64,000 nt of DNA from Symbiodinium microadriaticum (lineage: Eukaryota; Sar; Dinophyceae; Suessiales; Symbiodiniaceae), in NCBI GenBank assembly GCA_001939145.1, contig LSRX01000663.1:247454-311453 (forward strand). Reading direction: 5' to 3'. Shown one piece after another: positions 30,848-42,292 of the stretch (within the stretch, counting starts at the first letter, position 1; every line of letters begins with the position of its first letter). The position numbers and the translations under genes are program-made. The notes under the pieces are model-generated. The model was not told the DNA's origin and did no database searches. It saw only the letters and a list, made by a program, of their open reading frames with translations.

Positions 30848-32579
30848 AATATTCAAATGACATGCCTGCAGCAGTGTTGGAGGTTCGTCTGCAGCTCTCT
30901 GAATCTCTGAACTCTAAACTGTAAACGATGACTCCCGCACGCTTTACCTCGGAATCACATCTCCTACCCTACCCATAAACACCTCAATCCTCTTCACTGA
31001 AACCATAAACCTGTTAATCATCTATTCATATCCTAACCATCAAACCCTAAACCATATTAGCTCCATCTTCTACACTGCAAGCATAAACCCTCAATTCCCC
31101 AAACCATCCCAGGGAGTCGCTCCTTCTGACTCAGAAGCTCAGCGATGATGAGTGTGATGTTCCTGAATGTTCGGTTTGGGTTGAGGTCTTACAGGGTTTG
31201 GGGTTTGCGGTGCTTAGGAATTTAGTATTTATCTGGTTCAGTTTGCACTTATTTAATCGGAATGTTTAGCATTCTCGGGCTGGCTGGCATTGTCGAGGTC
31301 TCCGGAAATGGGCTTTGGATGGTTCTGGGAAGGGAAGGGGAAAGGAAGGGAAGGGGAGAGGAGGGAGGGGAGGGACGGATACGCACAACTAAACCATTTG
31401 CGAACCCTCTGCCTTCCCACAATTTGCAGGTCTTTGCTGGGGCTTCTCAGTCGACGTCCTGTGAGTTGTGATTAACAGAATCATACTGGAATCATGGCGC
31501 CAGCGCGAATGTATTTGTGCAGCCTTGCCCCAAACCATATTTCACGAATCTAAACAAAGGGTACGAAAACCCTCAAACTCTAAATCCTGAATCCCGAAAG
31601 GATGAACTCTTACACCTTAACACTTTGACCAGTCCTGATCTCCACACCCAAGAAGGCTAAAGCAACAACACACCAGAACTCAAAGCCGCTAACCTAAAAG
31701 CCCTGAACCCGAAACCCGACGCAACTTATCCATCTTCAAAAACCATAGAGCTTCCTCGTGAACTGCTGCTACTTAAAACCGTCCTCACTGTAAAACCCTG
31801 AATACTCCTTATCATACCACCCCGGATCCTCGTCATTACAGAGCCCTAAAGTATCCGTATCATAGTCCTCAGTATTGTACATCCGTAGACCATACTTACT
31901 TCAGAACGCCTAGACCATCCCTTTGTAAGACCCTGAATTCTATAACATGCTGAAGCCCCGCACATTCTAAACCCGAAACCTCTTCCTGAACTATCAACCC
32001 CGAACCAACCACTTGTAAGGCCCATAACCACGCCTTCCGTAAACCCCTAAACCCTCAGTATGAAACCCCAGACCAACACTATCATAAAATCCTCGACCAT
32101 CCGTATTGTAACTGCGCAGACTGCAAACCATCTGCAATTACAGTTACAAAGCCCTGCAGCCCCCAAACCTATGCCAAGAGCCCGGCTCTTGCGCATCGCT
32201 CCCTGCATCTGAATCCTCCCACATTTGGTTTAAGGTTTTGGGGTCTGGGGTTCAGGGCTTGGGCCTTAGGATCACGGTATGTAGGGAGTTAGGGATCTAA
32301 CGGAAGCCGACAAGCCTAAACTTCAACCGCTATGCCCAAAGAGCAAAAGCCGCGCTGCGACAAAGCGATGAAAAGCTGGCACACGAACGCTCTGAGCACA
32401 ACAGGGGCGAAAAGAATCCAAACATCAAGCGCTCCCTGATGAGAGCGCAACCCTTGAAGTCGTCTACAGTGTAGAGTTTAGTGTGTAGGCTGGCGGGCGA
32501 AACCCAAAAATCCGCTTCTGGAAGTCCTGACCTTCCCCAACAGCAAAGACGCGACGTAGCTTCTTTGCCGACGCAAAGG
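30848..32579. other. Long stretch without recognised features
   Basis: A GGGAA-rich purine run at 31327-31380. From 31560 to 32120 the sequence is C-strand, AACCCT-like but so degraded that heptamers are rare, which may be an old telomere-like tract. No hairpin element seen. Confidence 0.45.
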
Positions 32580-34264
32580 CGATCCCCTAAACCCTAAACC
32601 CTAAATCCTGCATTTTAGGGCTTTAGGGCTGCTGTGTTCCCCGGTAGTTAGCCCCTTATCACAGTAAGGGTACCCTTTTTCTACTATTTTGGGGTTTTCG
32701 TCAGGAAGCCCGAACTGAAAAAGGGCATTAGGTTTTTTTAGGGCTTAGGGTTCAGGGTTTAGGGTAGGTGCCCTCATAATTAGAAGAGGCTTTCTTTGGG
32801 GCTTTCTGGTTTTCGGGGCTTAGGGCGTGAGGTTGCATGGAGAGCCGGAGTTAGAGAGACTCGGGGATCTTTCATGGATGGACCCAAGCAACGCCTATGG
32901 GGTCAGACTCTAACCCACTTTTGCGGGTAATTAACTGCTTTTCTAACCCTAAACCCTAAACCACTCCCTGTAGAGCCACAAACAAGCATCCTAGAGCCCA
33001 GGCCCCTCGCAAGTTCCCCGACATCGGGATTCACGCTTACGGCATACACGATATCATCGGTTTACGCTTCATGGGAGAGTAAGCATCGTAAAATCGTGGG
33101 GAGGGAGACGTTGAAGGCATAATCGAATTCCAATGAGTCGAAACTACACGAATAACAGGATTCTGAAAACCCAAGTAGTGCTCAAGCGCCACAGGCTTCT
33201 GCAAGTAAAGTATGGCTTGCAGGCCGTCCAAAGTTTCTATCATGCACTCAAGCCTGTAAACCGTTAGTTCACCCAGCCTGCATGGGCCCTAACCCTCCCA
33301 AAACCCTAAACCCCGCACACCTCCAAAACCCTAAACCGGAAACCCTACACGCAATTTGCCCTAAGCCTCCCAAGACCTCAAACCCTAGACCCTAGCCTCC
33401 CAAGACCCTAGACCCTAAACCGTACAAACTATAAACTCTACGGCCCTTTACTCTAGACTACGAAGTCGGTTCCTGCCTTTCCGCCAGCCTACTGGCCTTA
33501 AGTCTAAACCTACATCCACTCTTAGGGGTTTCGGGTTCAGAGGAGTTTCAGGGTTTTAGGGCTTCAAGGTTTCCGGGTCTAGGGCTCTATCCAGATTAGC
33601 AGTTTCGGTTTAAAAATTTGGAGGTTACGGCCTCAAAATACCCTAAACACTGAGAACTCAGAACTCTGAACCCTCCTGCCACTTCTCCAACAGCTGGGCC
33701 ACGAGGTTCCCAGTTGGAAAAACGACCTCCGCTTGCAAGAAATGGGCTCTTGGAGGGTTCAGGGTTTAGGGTTTAAGGTCTAGGGTTTAGGGTTTAAGAC
33801 CCTAAGGTTTAGGGTTTAAGGTCTAGAGGTTTAGGGTTTAAGGTCTAGGGTTTAGGATTTAGGGTCCTGATGTTCAAGGCTCTGGAATGCAAAGCCTTGA
33901 CCCTAAACCCTAAACTGCAAACGCTTGGCTAGCGGCTCTGAGTTGGTGGTGCAGTATGGTATATGAATGCAACACGGAGCCCTCAGGAATCATATCGGGA
34001 CATATTCAACCCTAAAATACTTGTATTCATATTGAGGTTGGGAATCTACGGCTGCTGTTGATGTACCGGGCTTTTGGTGAAGAACTTAGTTTAAGCTACT
34101 CAGTTGCCGTAAAACCAAAGGAAACAAGATTCTTTACTATAGATTACAAACATTCTTGTTAAGGAAAATGGTTGAAGAGACATGAAGATATCATGACAAG
34201 GAAACTCTTTGGCGATTTACTTGAGGGTCGGTGTTTGGGGTTAAGGCTCCGGGTTTTAGTGGGC
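32580..34264. other. Unassigned with tracts
   Basis: Short tracts at 32585-32605, 32740-32765, 32945-32965 and 33900-33915, a C-strand degenerate tract at 33290-33430 and a G-strand tract at 33750-33870 with a repeated GGTCTAGGGTTTAGGGTTTA unit. No gene recognised. Confidence 0.45.
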
Positions 34265-34379
34265 TTACCCAGACCCTTAAATGTAGTACCTTGTTTTGGT
34301 TGCCTTAGTTTCTTATTATAGGATCCCAACCATAAAATAGGTCATCCAAAAAAAGGTACTACATTTAAGGGTCTAGGTA
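34265..34379. mobile_element. Hairpin element family I, copy 1
   Basis: TTACCCAGACCCTTAAATGT with inverse ending TTTAAGGGTCTAGGTA. Arms of about 37 bp include GTAGTACCTT. The loop has TTTCTTATTATAGGATCC. Second copy at 39207. Confidence 0.9.
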
Positions 34380-34610
34380 GGGTGCAGGGCTCAGGGTTTA
34401 TGGTTTCGGGTTCCTGTAAACGGCCTGAGTCGAAGCGAACTCGCTTCTAGGAGTGGTGCTTTTTCTTGATGGGGAAAGGCCGCAGCGCTGGAGTAGGGTT
34501 TAAGGTTTAGGGCTTTAGGAATACCTGGACCTACCGGCTTATATAAGGACATCATAACAAGGAGCCCTATAGCGGCAGGTTACTTTAAGATATGTAGGCC
34601 TCGGCACAGA

Positions 34611-35435
34611 ATGGGCCAGACCCTTCAAGAAGCCAATGCAGCCTTCGCCCGGAAAGCAATCAAAGCAAAGCCAGAATCTGCAATTCCACAGACTTCGGAG
34701 CCGGTCCTTGGCGGATTGCCTGAATGCATGTTGCTTGGGCACCGCTGTCCATCGAGGCACGTGTCTTTGATCGGAGAGCATAGTTGCTTGATCATGTCCA
34801 ATCGGTCCACATGTCACCCCGCACCGGCAAACTTAGACGAATTGCATTATCAAGTCATGCCTCGGACTCGACGGATCCTTCTTGGTCTCCTTCCTGGACA
34901 GAAATGAACCTGAAGACCCACAACAGAATAAGATGTGAGAACATGCAGTGGCCTCAGGGGGCCCAAGCCAGCTTGCTGCAGCATCTGCTTAATCCCAGGG
35001 TGGGATTCACAAAAGGTCTCACAATCAAAGAAAATTATTTCGAGCCGGGTTGGGTCTGGAAGACTACTTTCAATTGCGGCCGGGTATCGTCTCGCGAAAA
35101 GGTACCACATTAAAAGAAAACTATTTCGGGTGATAAGGATTTTAGGAGCTACAGCGTCTCTCCAATATCTGTTTTTTCTGCATCCGGAGTTACTCGCCGA
35201 TCTCCAGTCTGCAGAGGCAGAAGCCCTTGCACTTCACTTCTGTGAGACGAACCTGCATCTGGATCTGCACCGAGATCTGCATCGAGATCTGCAGTTTCTG
35301 CTGGAGCACTGCGCTGTTGAGAGCGAAGCTGTCTCAGGGATCTGCAGCGTGCTGAGGCTGTCTTCCGGAACCATTTTTTTTCCAAAAGCTGATGCCCTTC
35401 AGACAGCTATGCTTTCTTATCAAAGGCCTTATTAA
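34611..35435 (+). CDS. Pair of ORFs, possible gene remnant
   Basis: Plus ORFs 34611-34907 (98 codons, AFARKAIKAKPESAIPQTSE) and 34935-35435 (166 codons). The second has an acidic helical stretch ELLADLQSAEAEALALHF, then LHLDLHRDLHRDLQ encoded by a short 12-bp repeat around 35262-35292. A minus ORF at 34850-35110 (LEIIFFDCETFCESHPGI) is an equally good reading of part of the region. No domain recognised. Length alone is not beyond chance. Confidence 0.25.
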
Positions 35436-35524
35436 AGGAAACAGTTTTTCATTCCTTCCTGAGCTGCCCCCTACGGTGCGGAGTCCTGATTTTACGAAGG
35501 TCCTGTACATTCCTATATGTTTGT

Positions 35525-35708
35525 GTATATAAATATGTATACATATGTACAGATGTAGGCATGCATGCATGCTTGCTTGCTTGCAAGCATGGATGGAATG
35601 TATGTATGTATGTATGTATGTATGTATGTATGTCTGTATGTATGTCTGTATGTCTGTATGTCTGTATGTCTGTATGTCTGTATGTGTGTCTGTCTGTCTG
35701 TCTGTCTC

Positions 35709-35739
<31 letters not shown>

Positions 35740-35800
35740 GAATGTATGTATGTATGTATGTACGTACGTACGTATGTATGTATGTATGTATGTATGTACA
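35525..35800. repeat. ATGT/CTGT microsatellite
   Basis: About 270 bp of ATGT and CTGT tetramers with GCTT and ACGT patches. ORFs on both strands here are repeat translations. Confidence 0.95.
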
Positions 35801-36749
35801 CATCGCACATACCTGGATATGCAAACATCGATTTGTATCATGTTGTGAGCGTGCGTGTGTGCATATGGAAGTGTGAGTGCGTGTGGGTGTATGTACATAT
35901 CTATATATACATATATACAGACTCATATTAACTATGCGTGTGCGCGCGCTGAAGCTTGTTTGGTATTCATCATACAGCCCTCCTGGATTTCATGGATTCT
36001 TGTTGGTAGTTCATGAGAAGAAGCTGAAACAGAAGAGGGTCGTTGTGGCATAGATCGCTGACGAAAAGGAAGGGTCTTTTGGCGTCTACCCTAAACCGGA
36101 AACCACGAGAGGGATTTTCCGAAATCCTCCAAACTACAACCCTGAGCCCAGAAAACAAAGGGTTTAGGGTTTAGGGTTTAGGGTTTCGGATCGGCAAGAC
36201 CGGGCTAGAAACCCCTAGACCCTAAACCCCAAAAAGCCTTCGTAGACCCCGCCTGGGCCTCGCCTTCTGCACAGAGCAGTCGCGCGAACAGCTCGGCCAA
36301 CGACCTTCGAAGGTATGCAAGGTTTCAACAGTGCAAATTCATGTATCATTACCTGGACCCCAAAAGCACGTAGAGTAATAGCCGTTTGTGGGTTTTGGGC
36401 CATTATTTTACCTACTTTGGGGGTTTAGGTAGGGCTCTTTATTTTCACAATAAGGGAAGTCCAAAAGTATCCCAAATCGATACCGAGTCTGGGGCTTGGG
36501 GTTTCGGGAGTTGAGGCTGCACTCAGGTTTCCAAGACCCCCGGACAAACAGAAAGAATAAACCCTAAACCTAAACCCTGAACCCTAAAACTTGTAACCCG
36601 GAGCCCTAAATCTCAAGCGACCGCTTCCCAGGTGACAGCCTCAGATGAATCCGATCCAGGAATTCCGTCAGCAGCTGTTCGGGACCGCGCTGACGTAGGT
36701 ATTCCAGGACCTCCACTGAGTTCTCTGGGGCTTCCGGATGGTAGGGCTG
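35801..36749. other. Unassigned
   Basis: TG-rich dinucleotide patches to 35950, TTTAGGG patch at 36160-36185, C-strand patches at 36208-36225 and 36558-36610. No gene recognised. Confidence 0.45.
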
Positions 36750-36861
36750 CCCAGAGAGCCCACCCAATACCCTTTAATTAAGGAATATACCTTAAATTAT
36801 CGTTGCCTTAATATTATGATTTAAGGTATATTCCTTCGTTAAGGGGTATTGGGCTCTCTGG
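36750..36861. mobile_element. Hairpin element family A, copy 5
   Basis: CCCAGAGAGCCCACCCAATA to ATTGGGCTCTCTGG. The left arm has an extra CACC absent from the right arm. Flank CTG on both sides. Confidence 0.88.
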
Positions 36862-36899
36862 CTGTCCCGAAGCCCTAAAACCTAAGCCTGAACTCCGAA

Positions 36900-37025
36900 C
36901 TTTAGGGTTTAGGGCTTTAGGGCTTTAGTGTTTTTTAGGGTGTAGGGTTTTAGGCTTTCGGGTTTTAGGGTTTTAGCGTTTAGGGTTTTAGGGCTTAGAG
37001 TTTTAGGGTTTAGGGCCTGAGCCTT
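36900..37025 (+). repeat. Telomere-like tract
   Basis: TTTAGGG, TTTTAGGG and CTTTAGGG variants mixed. Confidence 0.8.
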
Positions 37026-37513
37026 AACCGCCTTAGCCGTTGTTCTAGAGCTTGGGGCTAGGGCTCCAGGTCATCCAACCCTACCAAGCCTTGAGAACCT
37101 TCTGACACATGAAAAGTAGCTTTGCAAACACAAGCGTATAATCATCCCAGAACCCGTTTTAAGGCCAACTGATGATCATGCTCCTGGGGGCAGGGTCTAT
37201 TACCAAGTCACTGCCTTACAACTCAAGCGTTTTGGACCCAGGATCTGCGGCTCAGTGCCGAATCTGAAGATGAGGAACCCAAGTGACAAGGACGTCAAAA
37301 CCAAGTATTTTTGTTCTGGAATCCCCTTTAAAAGCGTTCCTTCACCGGGTTTTGATGTTTATCTGCTTCTCTTGGGCAAGGGTTGGGCACGACCCGAAGC
37401 CCCCGACCTCTTTCTGGTGCTTCGACATCAGGGCTGCAGCCGTCCGCGCAAAGTACCCGGCCAGAACTGGGTTGACCTGCGGAGAAACGCAGGGGTTCAG
37501 GGTTTGGGGGGTT
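37026..37513. other. Unassigned
   Basis: Two overlapping plus ORFs at 37255-37534 are of chance length and run into the next hairpin. Confidence 0.4.
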
Positions 37514-37608
37514 TATCCAGAGGCCCCTAAGTAGTTCCTTTTTGGGGATTACCTTATAGGAGTCTAAATATAAACCATCAAAAGGAACTACTTAGGGGCC
37601 TATGGGTA
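37514..37608. mobile_element. Hairpin element family B, copy 4
   Basis: TATCCAGAGGCCCCTAAGTA with inverse ending GGCCTATGGGTA. The left terminus has changes not matched in the right. Confidence 0.88.
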
Positions 37609-38200
37609 GGGTTCTCAGGGAAATGGCGCTGTAGTACAGTAGTTGGACTTAAGTGCTACTGCTGATGCTGCTCTTGGTGGTGACCATTCTTGGTGCTGCG
37701 CCCTGTCACAACGGCAATCTCCAAATCTTAAGCCCCCGACCGTGAATCCTACAGACCCTGAAGTCTTAAAAGCAAGCTCTAAGCTTTAAACCCTCTAACC
37801 GGAAGACGTCGGGTGCCTCACTGGGAGCTGTGCTGCTGAGGAATCCCCACAGCAGCTTCATGGCCTCTGCAGTGCGTGGGTTTACATCCACCTAAACCCT
37901 TAGGCCCTTGAAACAGCATCCTTCCATCTTTACACTGCAAGGGCCTTGCTACTTGGATGCTTAGAAAATAGAAATCATGAAAAGTGTATCAGGAGAGGGG
38001 TGAATTGAAAGTCAGGGACTCAACCCTAAACCCTAATTCCTAAACCGAAACCCTAAGACCTAAATCCTAAACCCGAAATCCTGAACCCTAGACCCGAAAC
38101 CCCAAACCTTTAAATCCTAAGCCGAAACCCGAATTCCCAAACCCTAAACACCCTGCATCCTGAGACCGAACATCTTGCGCAAGCCTGAGGTTGTAGCTTT
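37609..38200. other. Unassigned, then C-strand tract
   Basis: Mixed sequence to 38020. Degenerate CCCTAAA/CCCGAAA tract at 38020-38160. Confidence 0.55.
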
Positions 38201-38310
38201 CCCAGAGAGCCCAATACTCCTTAATTAAGGAGTATACCTTAAATCATAATATTAAGGCCACTATGATTTAAGGTATATCTCCTTAATTAAGGGGTATTGG
38301 GCTCTCTGGG
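38201..38310. mobile_element. Hairpin element family A, copy 6
   Basis: 110 bp, close to the family consensus, flanked by TT on both sides. Confidence 0.92.
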
Positions 38311-38358
38311 TTCGGGATGCTGCAGGTGCTTGCAGGCTCGTAGGAACTTTGGCCCTCT

Positions 38359-38430
38359 CGGGCTGATAGGGCTTGGGGTTTAGGGGTTAGGGTTTAGGGG
38401 TTAGGGTTTAGGGGGTTTAGGGGGGTAAGA
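38359..38430 (+). repeat. Telomere-like tract
   Basis: GGGTTTAGGGGTTA units, about five. Confidence 0.8.
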
Positions 38431-38575
38431 GCTACTTTTCATATGTGCCGTGCCTGTCGATTCCGCTGAAACGCCGTTTTTTTCTGGCTCGTGAAGCTTA
38501 GCAGGCTTACGTAGTACGTTTGGGCCAGTAGCCGACCAAAGAAATCCAAAGGATGAACCTGGAATCACAAAAATC

Positions 38576-39117
38576 GGGTGGTTCTCTAAACTAGGGTCCC
38601 TTTTTCGGGCGGGCTTGTTTCCTAATGCAGGCGGTCCCCGAGGTTCATCACATGTCTTAATCGCGCCCCTCATCATGTGTTAAGCGCGCCCCCTCATTTG
38701 GCGATTAATATTCATCATATATCTCATTTGCTAAACCCGCCCCCAACTTTTTACGGGCCGCAGCCGCCTGTGGCCCGCGACCCGGGCGACCCGCGGCAAG
38801 GCTAAAAGAAAGACCGGAGTGGGTTGGGGAGCAGAGACCAGAGGACCAGCGGACCAGGACCAGAGGACCCAGAGGGACCAGGCGGACCAGGCATCTAGGC
38901 CAACCCTACCAAGTTGCATATACTAAAATACAGCATTTGCTCTTGTTGTGTATGAAGCTATTGTGGGCAGGGACCAGGCGACCGAAGGACCAGGGGCCCC
39001 AAACAAGAGCCAACGTTAGGAAAACAAAATGCCGGGCCCCCCTTTTAGGTCACCAATATACTACGGCAACCTCATAAACAGGACCCTAAAAGGAACCCTA
39101 ACTTAGAGAACTACCCA
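38576..39117. mobile_element. Hairpin element family C, copy 5, split by an insertion
   Basis: Left part 38576-38609 (GGGTGGTTCTCTAAACTAGG) and right part from about 39037 (CACCAATATACTACGGCA to CTTAGAGAACTACCCA) together form one C element. About 430 bp of foreign sequence lies between. Confidence 0.8.
38610..39036. mobile_element. Unknown insertion inside a C element
   Basis: About 430 bp, GC-rich, with internal direct repeats: GCGCCCC(C)TCAT twice near 38660-38695 and GGACCAG-type units near 38845-38895 and 38968-38995. CCCTTTTTCGG at its left edge and CCCCTTTTAGG at its right could be an imperfect target-site duplication. No ORF of note and no terminal inverted repeat seen. Confidence 0.6.
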
Positions 39118-39206
39118 CACAGCCGCACCCCGAACACGAAGCATAAACCCAAACAGTGAAACAAACCAACTCGAATCTTACAGCCTTGCCATGTAGACCT
39201 TTGGGT

Positions 39207-39321
39207 TTACCTAGACCCTTAAATGTGGTACCTTTTTTTGGTTGCCTTAGTTTCTTATTATAGGATCCTAGCCATACAATAGGTCATCCAAAAAAAGGTA
39301 CTACATTTAAGGGTCTGGGTA
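39207..39321. mobile_element. Hairpin element family I, copy 2
   Basis: TTACCTAGACCCTTAAATGT with inverse ending TTTAAGGGTCTGGGTA. Nearly the same as copy 1 at 34265. Confidence 0.9.
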
Positions 39322-39406
39322 GTGTTCAGGAATGTAGACCTTGCCAGTACATAGCCTTGAGGCCGAACTGCTCACACCTGAACCTCCAACCCCAGACACT
39401 CAACCC

Positions 39407-39513
39407 TACCTATAGTCTCCATTGTAGTTCCTTATTTTGTTGGTTTAACCAGTCTTATATTAAGGATCCTAAAAGGTAACTCCAAAAAGGAACTACAATG
39501 GAGACTATAGGTA
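39407..39513. mobile_element. Hairpin element family B', copy 2
   Basis: TACCTATAGTCTCCATTGTA with inverse ending GAGACTATAGGTA. The loop matches copy 1 at 21737. Confidence 0.9.
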
Positions 39514-40155
39514 GATACAAACCCGGAACCCACCACCCTAACACGACAAACCCTTCTTTACTGTACCCTAGAACACCAAGCCCCCAGAACCACAAAGGCC
39601 CACAACTCCTGGAGAGCAACCCCTACAACACTCTGTCAAGTCCACACATCCTTGTAGTAGGCACCCTTTCCAAGACGTGAACAATTATGGTAGCGCAGAT
39701 CCCTAAGCGTACTAGCGAAACCCAGGAGCACACCCACAAATGCTTCAGGGTTTAGGGCTTGGGCTTTAGAGTTGGGGGCTTCTCCCAAGTACTGCCAGAA
39801 TTCAGGAGCACAACCCAAATCCCTATGCACAGAAGCAGGCAGATTCGGAAGCACGGCCACCATGCAAACTCTAAACCATAAACCTACACCCCATCGTGTG
39901 CACCACAACTAAACCCTAAACCCTAAACCCTAAAACCCTAAAACTCTACAACCCTAAACCCTAAAACCCTAAAACCCTAAACCCTAAAACCCTAAACCCT
40001 ACGTTTCAGGAACCTTTTGCACTCCAGCCGACCCGACCTCGCAGCTTTCCGGATTGACGAGGAGCTCCAAGAACTTCAGCGGCCCGCCTGGCATTGGCAT
40101 TCTTAGGGATTTAGGGTTTAGGGTTTAGGGGTTTAGGGTTTAGGGATGTTATAAA
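39514..40155. other. Unassigned with tracts
   Basis: C-strand tract with CCCTAAAA octamers at 39910-40005, G-strand tract at 40110-40148. Remainder unassigned. Confidence 0.6.
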
Positions 40156-40264
40156 CCCTAAGGGTCCATGTACCCAAATAGTATATACTTTGGCCTTCAA
40201 GTAGTCCCTATATAAGTACTTTGGGGACAAAGTATATACTATTTGGGTACATGGACCCTTAGGG
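40156..40264. mobile_element. Hairpin element J (single copy, near-perfect)
   Basis: CCCTAAGGGTCCATGTACCC with exact inverse. Arms extend about 38 bp through AAATAGTATATACTTTG. The high identity of the arms suggests recent origin. Confidence 0.85.
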
Positions 40265-40299
40265 AAATAAAACAGTCATATTGACGGCAACAACAACAG

Positions 40300-40620
40300 C
40301 AACCCTTAGTAGGAGTAATGGTGATGATAATTCATTTTATTGTTAGTGCTGCTAGTTTAAGCTCGCACTATTGTCAATAGTATTGATGATATTCGTGTTC
40401 TTGTTATCTATATGGTTACACTTCCACTTCTACTTCCACTTCCACTCCCGTTTCCACCATTGTACTGCTGCTGCTACTAGTTACTACCACTACTCCTCCT
40501 CCTCCGACGACGACGTCCACTGCCACTTGTACTCCTGCTGCTATTATGAGGATGATGGCGGCTACAAAATTGATTACGACCGCGATTCTTGTTCCGTTGT
40601 TCCCATATATTCTGAATGCT
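40300..40620. repeat. Low-complexity triplet region
   Basis: Imperfect CTT/CAC, CTG, CTA and CTC/GAC triplets (40425-40545). The ORF at 40371-40622 reflects this. Confidence 0.7.
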
Positions 40621-41287
40621 AAGCTTTGAAGGGGCCGAAACTGAGTTTAATAACGAACCCTAAACCCTAAACCCAATATGGAAAGGAGCCTCTAACAGGT
40701 CAGGTCTCGAACCTGGAACTCCAAAGCAAAAGCCCTAAGCCCCAGACCGCGACCCAAAACTTTCAACCAACAACAACACTAATCCCCTAAACCCTAAGCC
40801 AACAACAAGAAAAGCCGGTAGACCCCCGAAAGAACCCACAAACAACACAAAACCCTGACGCTTTGGTTCCCTGAATCCGAAATCCCCGACTTGAGATTCC
40901 AATTGGTGCCACTGATTTTTTAGAGTTTTGGGGGTTTAGGGTTTAGAGTTTTAGGGTTTAGGGTTTCGGTTTTGGGGGTCTTGGCTGAGGCTGAGTGGGA
41001 GAGAGCAGCAGAATCGTTCTGCGGCTCCCATGAGACCGCTGTTCTAAATCACCGCCCCTACTGCCTCTTCCCAGTAGCCAGCAGCGTGCTCCAAATGCTA
41101 ACCATAAACCCTAAACCCTAAACCCTAAGACCCTAAACCCTAACTATCCTAAGCTCAGGTACCTGATCATTAGGTAGCGTGAGCCCCTTGAAGTTCTGGG
41201 AGTTCCGTCAGAGCTACACCTCACAAGCGAACAGTATTCTGCGCAACGCTGACCGATCGGCCTCAAGGTGCATAGGGTTTCAGGGTG
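40621..41287. other. Unassigned with tracts
   Basis: Short tracts at 40658-40675, 40930-40970 and 41100-41150. No gene recognised. Confidence 0.5.
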
Positions 41288-41381
41288 CACCCATAGGCCC
41301 CTAAGTAGTTCCTTTTTGGGATTACCTTATAGGATTCTAAAGATAAGCCACAAAAAGGAACTGCTGAGGGGCCTATGGGTA
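41288..41381. mobile_element. Hairpin element family B, copy 5
   Basis: CACCCATAGGCCCCTAAGTA with inverse ending GGGGCCTATGGGTA. Confidence 0.9.
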
Positions 41382-41390
41382 AGCCCTAAA

Positions 41391-41471
41391 CTACCTTTTG
41401 AGGGTTCCTTATTATGGTTTCTATATATAGTTCCTTAAAAAGGTAGGTCTTTTCGGTTACAGGTAGGCTTT
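41391..41471. mobile_element. Hairpin element family U, copy 1
   Basis: CTACCTTTTGAGGGTTCC ... TTCCTTAAAAAGGTAGG. Second copy, reversed, at 63872. Lies 10 bp from a B element. Confidence 0.65.
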
Positions 41472-42129
41472 AGGGTTCAGGACTTTAGCGTTTAGGTAGT
41501 TCAGTCTTCAGGGTTTCTGTAGATGCAAGCTAGGACGAGGACTGCTGCGGCTGCTGCGACTGCTACCACGACAACGACTACGCTACCCTTCATAATTAAT
41601 AAGGCAAAAATGTGAGTAATGCCAATAATAATGATAAAATGAAAGCATTATCATAGAAGTAGCAATATGAAACAATCATGAAAAGTGTTCGGCTGCTGCA
41701 GTTTAGTTGCTGTACGGACCTCTAAGGAGGGACCCTCACATGAATAGATCTAATGCCGGGAGCACATGTGATCAGCTCCACTGCCACGAAGGGATAGCGA
41801 AAGCAGCGGGCACACGGCGCCTCGGGAGGATTTCACGCAGGGTCTTGAAAAAAGGGCTCTAAACGTCGCGGATGTAGCGGTGGCGGATTTTGCGACGGGT
41901 AGGGTATAGGACTTATGCTGAATTTAAACGTTGTATTTTTGTGCTAAGCTGGCGCCCAAATGCCCGCGTGGGCTCCTAAGCCCTAAACAAGAACTTACTT
42001 GTCCAGTATCCTAGGGGAAGCACATGCTAACCTTTGGGATTGTATATAGGGTTATGTATCGCTTTATGTACCCGACTACTAAGCTTTACCAAAAACCTAA
42101 TTGAGCTCAGGGCCTCGGACTTGGAGCCT
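41472..42129. other. Unassigned
   Basis: Mixed and AT-rich sequence with an imperfect CTG/CGA triplet patch at 41540-41575. No gene recognised. Confidence 0.45.
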
Positions 42130-42262
42130 ATGGTCTTGGGTTTAGGGTTAGGGCTCACGGTTTCGGGTTTAGGGTTCAGGGCTTTGGGGTAAGGGTTTAG
42201 GGTTAAGAGTTTAGGGCTAGGATTCAGGGCTTAGGGGTTAGGCGTTAGGGTTTAGGCTTCCG
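42130..42262 (+). repeat. Telomere-like tract, degenerate
   Basis: GGTTTAGGGTT and GGGTTAGGGCT units. Confidence 0.75.
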
Positions 42263-42292
42263 GCTCGGAGTTTCGGCTTTAATGTAGACAGC

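Noticed and set aside
35334-35931. Long ORFs with Tyr-Ile-His-Thr or Cys-Met-Tyr-Val repeats
   Set aside because: Pure translation of ATGT/CTGT microsatellites, open on both strands.
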